This document shows positions 1 through 4,584 of a stretch of DNA of 6,344 nt, piece by piece. Source of the DNA: Embleya sp040605455 (lineage in GTDB: Bacteria; Actinomycetota; Actinomycetes; Streptomycetales; Streptomycetaceae); the NCBI RefSeq assembly GCF_040605455.1, contig NZ_JBEXCV010000275.1, positions 1 to 6,344 of the forward strand, given 5' to 3'. Within the stretch, counting starts at the first letter, position 1. Every line of letters starts with the position of its first letter. The notes beneath the pieces were generated by a model, which saw only the letters and a list, made by a program, of their open reading frames with translations, did not search any database and was not told the origin of the DNA. Made by a program: the position numbers and the translations under genes.

Positions 1-10
1 GAAGTCACGA

Positions 11-69
11 GCGAGGGGCCGCTTTTTCTTGGAGGAGCGAAGCGGGGGAAAGAAAAAGTGGTGCCTCGC
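11..69. repeat. Long imperfect inverted repeat upstream of the M48 gene
   Basis: Bases 11-30 and 50-69 form a 20-bp inverted repeat: 17 Watson-Crick pairs, two G-T pairs and one mismatch around a 19-nt loop. Each arm carries a T5 or A5 run (GCTTTTTCTT against AAGAAAAAG), which stands out in such GC-rich DNA. A competing shorter stem pairs CCGCTT (19-24) with AAGCGG (40-45). The loop contains GGAGGAGCGAAGCGGGG, which resembles extragenic repeat sequence. The hairpin could be a terminator of a gene to the left or a dispersed extragenic palindrome; the sequence alone does not decide. No coding sequence is evident in 1-144. Confidence 0.55.
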
Positions 70-74
70 GAGCC

Positions 75-144
75 GGCGACGAAGTCGCCCAACAAGGAAC
101 GCGCCTACTGTGGGGGCAGATTGGTCGAGGCAAGGGGGCACAGC
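75..144 (+). promoter_or_regulatory. Candidate promoter and RBS of the M48 peptidase gene
   Basis: A TAnnnT hexamer, TACTGT (106-111), would give a transcription start near 118 and a leader of about 27 nt. No good -35 hexamer is visible. Its expected place is occupied by a perfect hairpin, GGCGAC-GAA-GTCGCC (75-89), which might be an operator or part of the upstream palindromic sequence. A strong Shine-Dalgarno run, AAGGGGG (132-138), lies 6 nt before ATG 145 and decides the start codon. Confidence 0.4.
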
Positions 145-1206
145 ATGCCGGACGACAAGACGATCGGGACCTTCGAGGGGCGCAGGCGCTTCCCCGGGAT
201 CTCCTCCCGGGCGTACGAACATCCCGCCGACCGCGCCGCACTGGTGGCGATGCGCCGCCTCGGCGGGTTCGACACGGTACTCAAGCAGATGTCGGGCATG
301 GTGTCCGAACGAGCCATCCGGCTCGCCTTCCTCGCGGGCTCGGTGCGCGCGGGTGAACAGCAGTTCCGCCGGTTGCACGAGATGGTGCGCGAGTCCGCGT
401 ACATCCTGGATCTGCCCACCGTGCCCGAGTTGTACGTCAGCATGGACCCGCAGCCGAACGCGATGGCGATCGGCATGGACAAACCATTCATCGTGGTCAC
501 CTCGGGCCTGGTCGAGTTGCTCGACGACGACGAGATGCGCACGGTGATCGGGCACGAGACCGGGCACATCCTGTCCGGGCACGCGGTCTACCGCACGATG
601 TTGCTGATCCTGACCCGGTTCGCCTCCGCGCTGTCCGGGATCCCGCTCGGTTCGCTGGGCGTGCATGCGATCATCACCGCGCTCCAGGAGTGGTTCCGCA
701 AGTCCGAACTGTCCTGCGACCGCGCGGGCCTGCTGATCGGGCAGGACCCCGAGGTGTCGATGCGCGCGCTGATGAAGGTGGCGGGCGGCTCCCAGTTGCA
801 CGAGATGAGCACGGACGCGTTCCTGGAGCAGGCCGCCGAGTACGAGGGCGCCGGCGATCTGCGCGACAGCGTGCTCAAGTTGATGAATCTGCTCGGGCGT
901 TCGCACCCGTTCCCGGTGGTTCGGGTGGCCGAACTGCGCAAGTGGGCGGACGGCGGGGAGTACGCGCGGCTCATCGCGGGCGAGTACCCGCGCCGCGAGG
1001 ACGACCCGAACGCGTCGGTGCGCGAGGAGGCCAAGGCATCGGCGAACGCCTACCGCGAATCGGTACGCACCACCACCGACCCGCTGTTCGGGCTGCTCCG
1101 CGATCTCGCCGACGGCGCGGCGGACGCGGGCGGCAAGCTCCGCGACAAGTTCGCCGGGCGCCGCGACGAACCGGGGGCGACCTCGACCAACAACGGCGGC
1201 TCCTGA
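145..1206 (+). CDS. M48 family zinc metallopeptidase
   Basis: A 353-residue M48-family zinc endopeptidase (HtpX/Ste24-like group). The zinc-binding HEXXH motif is HETGH at residues 137-141, inside VIGHETGHILSGH. The third zinc ligand is expected to be E188 in SELSCDRAGLL, with D192 completing the ExxxD pattern. Between them, residues about 151-180 are hydrophobic and may contact or cross the membrane. The C-terminal tail (about 300-353) is polar and low in complexity. The frame is open back to a GTG at 58, but ATG 145 has the strong Shine-Dalgarno, and 58-144 is palindromic non-coding-like sequence. Substrates are unknown. I recall close homologues in streptomycetes beside the SCO2583/SCO2584 genes; that is memory, not a search. 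It converges on the next gene with 7 nt between stop codons. Confidence 0.94.
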   Translation: MPDDKTIGTFEGRRRFPGISSRAYEHPADRAALVAMRRLGGFDTVLKQMSGMVSERAIRLAFLAGSVRAGEQQFRRLHEMVRESAYILDLPTVPELYVSMDPQPNAMAIGMDKPFIVVTSGLVELLDDDEMRTVIGHETGHILSGHAVYRTMLLILTRFASALSGIPLGSLGVHAIITALQEWFRKSELSCDRAGLLIGQDPEVSMRALMKVAGGSQLHEMSTDAFLEQAAEYEGAGDLRDSVLKLMNLLGRSHPFPVVRVAELRKWADGGEYARLIAGEYPRREDDPNASVREEAKASANAYRESVRTTTDPLFGLLRDLADGAADAGGKLRDKFAGRRDEPGATSTNNGGS

Positions 1207-1229
1207 CCGGTCGTCAGGGCAGGCCCGCC
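1195..1229. terminator. Candidate bidirectional terminator hairpin between convergent genes
   Basis: CCTGAC (1202-1207) and GTCAGG (1213-1218) form a perfect 6-bp stem with a 5-nt loop. An outer stem pairs GGCGG (1195-1199) with CCGCC (1225-1229). The two opposing TGA stop codons lie in mirrored positions inside the inner arms. There is no U tract on either side, so this would be a U-tract-less terminator or transcript-end stabiliser. Confidence 0.45.
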
Positions 1230-2263
1230 AACCGGGCACACGTGCCCGTCGGGGCCGAGCGGAACGGGTCCACCTGCTCGGCCACCGGCGGCGCGTCGCT
1301 CGGCGCCGGGCCGGTGAAAGCCGGCCGGAACCAGGTCGAGGAGTCCGCGTCGCACGCCTGCGGCCCGGCCACGGTCAGGATCCGGCGGACCCGGAGCAGG
1401 CCGTCGTGCAGCATCGCCGGGTCCAGGTGGAAGTCCCACACCCGGTGCAGCACGAATCGGGTCCAGCCCGGCCCACCGACCTGGGCGACCGCGTACACGA
1501 ACACCACGTCGGCGCTGACCACGAGGTCCGCGCGGGCACGCTCGGCGACCCCGAGCGTGCCCGCGACCTTGATCGGCACGTCCAGGACCTTGACCGCGGC
1601 CGGATCGAATCGGGTGATCCACCCGGTGGGCGCCGACATGTCGTCGTCGCGTGGAGCGATCAGCGCCGCATCGAGTTGATCGCGCTGCTCCGATCGCAAC
1701 AGCGGCAGCGCGGCCCACGGCCGGCCGCCCGCGAGCACGGCCGGGTCGAGTTGGGTGCCGACCACGAACTCGCGTACCAGATCCAGGGCTTGGCCGACCT
1801 GGGCGGCCGAGAAGTGTGCCGTCGCGCGGCGCTCGCCCACGACGATCCCGGCGGCGCCCTGCGCCCAGCCGGCGGCCGGGCCGCCCTCCATCGGATCGGC
1901 GGGCAGCGCACCCGTCGCATAGCCCACCGGCGGTTGCAGCGAGACCCGGTGCAGCACCGCCGGGCCGATCTCCAGGCGCGGGCCGGGCGCGGCGGCCCGC
2001 CGCGCGCCCAGATAGCTCGCACCGCTGATCACCAACGCCACGAGCAGCATGCCCAGCGCGCCGCGCAGCGTGCGCACCCGCACACCGAACACCCGACGCT
2101 GCCGGTGCGGAAGCTTGCCCCCGTGCAGCCGTTCCCGCGCCGACGGCTCGTGCAGGCCCGCCGCGCGCACGAAGGTCGCGTCGAATACGACGGCGCTGAA
2201 CTCGTCCTCGCCGTCGGGCCCACCCCGGTTCGGGCCTTCGGGGGGCACTCCCCGTCCGGACAT
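1214..2263 (-). CDS. SCO2583-family membrane protein
   Basis: A 349-residue, probably single-pass membrane protein. Residues 1-19 are rich in G, P and D. Residues 20-45 carry the conserved motif DEFSAVVFD...FVRAA...HEPSARER. A basic stretch (50-67) precedes one hydrophobic helix (about 68-87), so the N-terminus is probably cytoplasmic and residues 90-349 lie outside. The outer domain contains the block AHFSAAQVGQAL (149-160), LDP (172-174), TGWITRFDP (213-221) and two cysteines, C304 and C342, that could form a disulfide. The overall pattern matches my memory of the actinobacterial SCO2583 family; no enzymatic motif is visible. ATG 2263 has no convincing Shine-Dalgarno but has TAAGCT 6 nt upstream, so leaderless expression is plausible. 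The IS630-like element ends 12 nt before the start codon, so native upstream control has been replaced. Another long frame on the same strand is a shadow, because only this frame has the family motif and a helix. Confidence 0.88.
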   Translation of the reverse strand: MSGRGVPPEGPNRGGPDGEDEFSAVVFDATFVRAAGLHEPSARERLHGGKLPHRQRRVFGVRVRTLRGALGMLLVALVISGASYLGARRAAAPGPRLEIGPAVLHRVSLQPPVGYATGALPADPMEGGPAAGWAQGAAGIVVGERRATAHFSAAQVGQALDLVREFVVGTQLDPAVLAGGRPWAALPLLRSEQRDQLDAALIAPRDDDMSAPTGWITRFDPAAVKVLDVPIKVAGTLGVAERARADLVVSADVVFVYAVAQVGGPGWTRFVLHRVWDFHLDPAMLHDGLLRVRRILTVAGPQACDADSSTWFRPAFTGPAPSDAPPVAEQVDPFRSAPTGTCARLAGLP

Positions 2264-2275
2264 ACACCCAGCTTA
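2264..2275 (-). promoter_or_regulatory. Candidate leaderless -10 element of the SCO2583-type gene
   Basis: On the reverse strand TAAGCT (2275-2270) is followed by six bases and then ATG 2263. This is the spacing expected if transcription starts on the A of the start codon. The first three bases (TAA) are the triplet duplicated at the edge of the inserted element. Any -35 box now has to come from the element's terminal repeat, and none resembling TTGACA is visible there. Confidence 0.45.
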
Positions 2276-2307
2276 GTGGTCCGTTCCGGAAGTCCTTCGG
2301 GGGTTGA
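2276..2307 (+). repeat. Left terminal inverted repeat of the element
   Basis: Starts GTGGTCC and ends in the core GTCCTTCGGGGGTTGA. It differs from the reverse complement of the right end at 2282-2284 and 2291. It contains the 8-bp palindrome TTCCGGAA (2284-2291). The transposase stop codon begins immediately inside, at 2308. Confidence 0.75.
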
Positions 2308-2514
2308 TCAGGCTGCCAGGGCGACGGAGGATTCTTGGTGTCGGTCGGCGGGTGTGTGCCGGTCGAGTCGGGCCAGCAGATCGACCAGATCGGAGGTGGT
2401 GAACCTCCACTGGAACGGCTGTGCCGTGGCGTTGTAGCGGTCTTCGAATGCTCGGAGCCGGTCCGCGACCTGGGTCAGGTCGGTGAAGTCGTTGGGTGAG
2501 ACGACCTTTCGCCC
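2308..2514 (-). pseudogene. C-terminal fragment of an IS630-type transposase
   Basis: The reverse frame ending in TGA at 2310-2308 reads about 68 codons. It contains RKVVSPNDF, a helical stretch, RYNATAQPFQWRFT and SDLVDLLARLD. This is the familiar C-terminus of IS630-family (Tc1/mariner superfamily) transposases, where an RYN..A.PF.W block follows the last catalytic acidic residue. Intact proteins are roughly 350 residues, so the helix-turn-helix and the DDE catalytic core are missing. Family-like sequence stops at about 2511-2514, where methyltransferase-like sequence on the other strand begins. The family call is from memory of the motif. The fragment cannot be active, but it identifies the element. 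Confidence 0.72.
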
Positions 2515-2515
2515 A

Positions 2516-2804
2516 ACCGATCTCGACGTCGTCCGTGAGTCCTATGACCAGGTGGCCGACAACTACGCCCCATGGTGGTGACGACGGGCATGGGTGACAT
2601 CCGTCGCCATCCCTGGCTCAAGGCGTCGATCGACGCCTTCGCCGACACCGTGTGCCCGTTCGTTGGACCACGTACATGTGGCGGCCGGAGCAGCTCGTGG
2701 ACCTGATCGAGCAGGCCGGACTGCACCCGGTCGCCGAACTCCGGCTCCCCGCGGATGAGCAGGCCGGGCCGGGCGTGGTCGTCATGGCCAAGCGCCCCGC
2801 CTGA
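2516..2804 (+). pseudogene. Collapsed SAM-dependent methyltransferase remnant
   Basis: Three pieces of one class I methyltransferase lie in three different frames. First, 2516-2570 reads TDLDVVRESYDQVADNYAP, a typical N-terminus (the YD.vA..Y motif) lacking its start codon. Second, 2572-2652 reads on, one base shifted, as MVVTTGMGDIRRHPWLK and then IDAFADTV. Third, from about 2661 to the TGA at 2802-2804, it reads TTYMWRPEQLVDLIEQAGL, then PADEQAGPGVVVMAKRPA, a typical C-terminus. The central ~120 residues, including the glycine-rich SAM-binding motif I, are absent. This means one frameshift, one large internal deletion and loss of the start at the junction with the transposase fragment. No functional product is possible. 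It may be the decayed half of a former passenger pair with the transglutaminase gene. Confidence 0.72.
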
Positions 2805-2930
2805 GGACCCCAGGCCCTGGAGGCGGCACGCTCTGGACTGCGCCTGCGCCCTCTACTTCCCAGCCCCCGACATCTGACCAGCCCCACACGCGGGACCCGT
2901 TCTGCTTGGGCAGTCTGGTGACCTTAGGGT
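2805..2930. other. Intergenic stretch inside the element, nothing recognised
   Basis: A 126-bp gap between two convergent ends, the methyltransferase remnant and the transglutaminase-like gene. I see no convincing hairpin terminator, repeat or reading frame. Base composition is slightly less GC-rich than the neighbouring genes. Confidence 0.5.
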
Positions 2931-3515
2931 TCAATCGCCGCTGACGGGCAGATCGCTCGGGAGGTAGTAGCCGTAGCCGACGCGGCCCGCCACCGCCTGG
3001 CCGAGGGCCTCGACGAGTGGGGCCGGCGGTGCGGCGAAGACCACGGGGTAGTCGCGCTCGCCCAACTCCGGCCTGACCGGCCAGGCCAGCCGCTCCCGCT
3101 CCAGGTCGTACTGTGCATCCACGCCCTCGCGGTTGCCCCGGGCGTCCAGGCGGGCCCAACGGCCGTCCAGGTGCACGGCGTTGAGGGCGTGCAGCACGAA
3201 GCCGCCCGCATCGTCGTCGAGCCGCTGGTAGCACAGGCCGGTCGGCACGCCCCGGGCCCGCAGCAGCGCGGCCAACAGGTGGGCCTTGCCGTGGCAGATC
3301 GCATTGCGCGCGGCCAGCACCTCGGAGGCCCGGTACGCTCCGCTGTACGTGCCCACGTCGGCGGAGTGCGACACCTGGTCGCGGACGTAGCGGAAGGTCT
3401 CCTCGGGGCCGGCCAGATCGGCGGCCAGCCGCCGCAGTTCCGGGTGCTGATGGTCGATCACGTCGTCCGCCACGAGGTAGTCGGCGAGGCCTTCGGTCTC
3501 CGGTTGCAGCATCAT
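2931..3515 (-). CDS. Transglutaminase-like cysteine protease-fold protein
   Basis: A 194-residue protein with the transglutaminase-like (TGc) catalytic pattern. C74 lies in ARNAICHGKAHLLAALLRARG, where the Cys heads a helix. H109 lies in GFVLHALNAVHLDG. D124 lies in RWARLDARGN. Cys, His and Asp in this order and context are the papain-like triad of the superfamily. Bacterial members hydrolyse or ligate amide bonds, and the substrate here cannot be read. There is no signal peptide or membrane helix, so it is probably cytosolic. ATG 3515 is preferred because AGGG (3527-3524) lies 8 nt upstream; a GTG at 3524 would overlap that site and add three residues. The frame is intact with GC-rich third positions, unlike the broken genes beside it, which suggests it is maintained. 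It is carried inside the IS630-like element and has its own candidate promoter. Confidence 0.85.
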   Translation of the reverse strand: MMLQPETEGLADYLVADDVIDHQHPELRRLAADLAGPEETFRYVRDQVSHSADVGTYSGAYRASEVLAARNAICHGKAHLLAALLRARGVPTGLCYQRLDDDAGGFVLHALNAVHLDGRWARLDARGNREGVDAQYDLERERLAWPVRPELGERDYPVVFAAPPAPLVEALGQAVAGRVGYGYYLPSDLPVSGD

Positions 3516-3560
3516 GGCGCCCACCCTGCTGCCCGCAGCGGGTTCGGCGTGCGGAATTCC

Positions 3561-3593
3561 ATCCTACGGACAGGGCCTGACTGATCGTTCAGG
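3561..3593 (-). promoter_or_regulatory. Candidate promoter and operator dyad of the transglutaminase gene
   Basis: On the reverse strand TAGGAT (3566-3561) fits the actinobacterial -10 pattern TAnnnT, giving a leader of about 40 nt before ATG 3515. Its expected -35 site is covered by an 18-bp dyad, CCTGACTGA/TCGTTCAGG (3576-3593), with 7 of 9 half-site positions matching around a central GATC. A repressor bound there would block the promoter. No regulator gene is visible in the window. Confidence 0.4.
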
Positions 3594-3727
3594 ACGAGGC
3601 TCGCAGGCAGAATCACTACGGCGAGCCGATGGCGCGAACCTGGAGGTCTCCGGACGAGCTCCCGCAACGGACGCTTCCTGAGCCGAAGTCCATCTCGTGG
3701 CAGATTCACACGACGTCGCCTCCGGAG
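3594..3727. other. Unassigned right part of the element
   Basis: No known protein is recognisable here on either strand. The forward frame from 3581 stays open to a TAG at 3761, but has no good start and no family motif. A 7-bp inverted repeat pairs GGCTCGC (3598-3604) with GCGAGCC (3621-3627). If the ancestral insertion sequence was standard, its transposase N-terminus should have begun here on the reverse strand, but I cannot recognise it. Confidence 0.4.
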
Positions 3728-3756
3728 TCAACCCCCGAAGGACCTCCGGAGGCGAC
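3715..3756. repeat. Perfect 13-bp inverted repeat at the element's right end
   Basis: GTCGCCTCCGGAG (3715-3727) and CTCCGGAGGCGAC (3744-3756) are exact reverse complements around a 16-nt loop. The outer arm is part of the right terminal repeat and the inner arm is an extra copy just inside it. The left end has no equivalent, so the ends are asymmetric. Confidence 0.7.
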
Positions 3757-3759
3757 CAC
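3728..3759 (-). repeat. Right terminal inverted repeat of the element
   Basis: Read on the reverse strand it begins GTGGTCGCC and ends GTCCTTCGGGGGTTGA, matching the left end at 28 of 32 positions. It is followed directly by TTA (3760-3762), as is found just before the left end. Confidence 0.75.
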
Positions 3760-3775
3760 TTAGGTCGCCCGCGAG

Positions 3776-3822
3776 CGGGTGGATACGCACCCGGGCAAGG
3801 GGTTGCGCCCGGTCAGCCGGGC
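3776..3822 (-). terminator. Two hairpins at and after the SCO2584-type stop codon
   Basis: GCCCGG (3807-3812) pairs with CCGGGC (3817-3822) around a TCAG loop that contains the stop codon. CGGGTG (3776-3781) pairs with CACCCG (3788-3793) about 20 nt further downstream on the reverse strand. Both stems are perfect 6-bp pairs. Neither is followed by a U tract. Such stems arise easily in GC-rich DNA, so termination is an inference. Confidence 0.35.
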
Positions 3823-4478
3823 CCCGAACGGGCCGATTCGGGCAGCGACGGAACCGGCACGGACCTGTCCGTCGAACCCGAGTCCCCGGGCGGGACGGTT
3901 ATTCGCACCTGGGACGTGTCCTGTCCGGGAAGCGGCGCGAACACCGGGTTGTTGTCGGTCGTCGCGCTCCGCCCCGAGTCCACCGAGGGCTGCCGAGGCG
4001 TGGTGGGTCCCTGGGAGGATCCGCTGCGGTAGAACGCGGTCACCGCTATCGCCACCACGCCGACGCCCATCAGCAGCGCCAGGACCCAGGCCACCCCGCG
4101 CCGCCAGCGCGTGGACCGCGCGGACCGGGTCCACGGCTCGCTCGCGAACCAGGTGGGCACGTCCGCCGACAACAACCTGTGGTCGTGACCGGGTCCGGTC
4201 CGGGCCCGCCACGGGTCCTCGCCGTCCGCCGGATACGTCCCGTCGTCGAACCAGTCGGAACGATCGGCCTGTTCGGCCTTCTTGTCGGTCCGCTCGGGCG
4301 CGGCCGGTGTGGGCGTCGGCGCAGGATCGATCGACGCACCACGCTCGTTCGCCGAGGGCTCGTGCACGCGGGCGGCGCGCACGAACGACTCGTCGAAAAC
4401 GACGGAGGAGAGCTCATCCTCCGAGAACTCGGGAAAGTCTGGGCCGTCCGGGAACTCTGGCCCTGGTGATTCGGGCAC
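3813..4478 (-). CDS. SCO2584-family spore wall biosynthesis protein
   Basis: A 221-residue, probably single-pass membrane protein. An acidic, proline-rich N-terminus (1-20) leads into the conserved motif DELSSVVFDESFVRAARVHE and PSANER (21-46), followed by a low-complexity Pro/Asp/Arg-rich linker (50-125). One hydrophobic helix (about 128-150) comes after the basic stretch TRWRR. The outer tail (151-221) is short, rich in Ser, Pro and Thr, and probably disordered. The combination of this N-terminal motif and late helix matches my memory of the SCO2584 family, reported as a partner of the Streptomyces spore-wall synthesising complex. The GTG at 4478 is the only start between an upstream in-frame stop (4493-4491) and the motif. 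An AGGAG sequence overlaps the GTG and is too close to act as a Shine-Dalgarno. TACTGT six bases upstream supports a leaderless start. It lies downstream of proA and upstream of the inserted element. Confidence 0.87.
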   Translation of the reverse strand: MPESPGPEFPDGPDFPEFSEDELSSVVFDESFVRAARVHEPSANERGASIDPAPTPTPAAPERTDKKAEQADRSDWFDDGTYPADGEDPWRARTGPGHDHRLLSADVPTWFASEPWTRSARSTRWRRGVAWVLALLMGVGVVAIAVTAFYRSGSSQGPTTPRQPSVDSGRSATTDNNPVFAPLPGQDTSQVRITVPPGDSGSTDRSVPVPSLPESARSGPG

Positions 4479-4490
4479 TCCTAGACAGTA
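4479..4490 (-). promoter_or_regulatory. Candidate leaderless -10 element of the SCO2584-type gene
   Basis: On the reverse strand TACTGT (4490-4485) is followed by six bases and the GTG start, so transcription would begin on the G. No clear -35 hexamer is seen 17-18 bp upstream. The 104-bp gap after proA leaves room for a separate promoter. Confidence 0.5.
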
Positions 4491-4557
4491 TTACCGCAGG
4501 CGCCCGGATGGGTACCGATTCCTCGCACCGGTCGAGCGCCCGAGCACGATGGGGGCC

Positions 4558-4584
4558 GATCCCAGGCCCGCGGAGCCCGGGATC
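4558..4584 (-). terminator. Hairpin overlapping the proA stop codon
   Basis: GATCCC (4558-4563) pairs perfectly with GGGATC (4579-4584), with a possible inner GGC/GCC pairing after one mismatch. The 3' arm overlaps the proA stop. There is no U tract. This may be a weak terminator or a 3'-end stabiliser. Confidence 0.35.

Larger units (their letters stand above)
2276..3759. mobile_element. Non-autonomous IS630-like element with passenger genes
   Basis: A 1484-bp block bounded by 32-bp terminal inverted repeats (2276-2307 and 3728-3759). They match at 28 of 32 positions and share an uninterrupted 16-bp core, GTCCTTCGGGGGTTGA. Identical TTA triplets flank both ends (2273-2275 and 3760-3762). 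IS630-family elements insert at and duplicate TA, which fits if the outer T is counted differently at one end. The left end still encodes the C-terminus of an IS630-type transposase running to within one base of the inverted repeat. The remaining ~80% of the transposase is absent, and its place is taken by a methyltransferase pseudogene and a transglutaminase-like gene. The element lies between two genes that form one row, and removing it would leave a 62-bp intergenic gap. Movement would need a transposase supplied in trans. Confidence 0.7.

Noticed and set aside
58..144. N-terminal extension of the M48 protein from GTG 58
   Set aside because: The extension lies in palindromic, extragenic-like DNA and crosses the candidate -10 box. 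ATG 145 has a strong Shine-Dalgarno.
690..1679. Forward open frame overlapping the M48 gene and running past it
   Set aside because: It is a frame-shifted shadow of the M48 gene that continues antisense into the SCO2583-type gene, with no recognisable motif.
1050..2267. Long reverse open frame (about 405 codons) with a GTG start beside the SCO2583-type start
   Set aside because: It overlaps the SCO2583-type gene in another frame and its translation is an Arg/Gly/Ala/Pro-rich shadow. The neighbouring frame has the family motif and a membrane helix.
2392..2412. Small hairpin GGAGGT-GGTGA-ACCTCC
   Set aside because: It lies inside the transposase fragment's coding sequence, and stems of this size are expected by chance in GC-rich DNA.
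2475..3304. Several short reverse and forward open frames across the methyltransferase remnant and transglutaminase gene
   Set aside because: All are alternate-frame shadows without motifs. The real coding remnants are the frames that match the transposase, methyltransferase and transglutaminase families.
3581..3763. Forward open frame ending at the edge of the mobile element
   Set aside because: It has no good start codon or ribosome binding site, no known motif, and its end reads through the terminal inverted repeat. It was kept only as an unassigned stretch.
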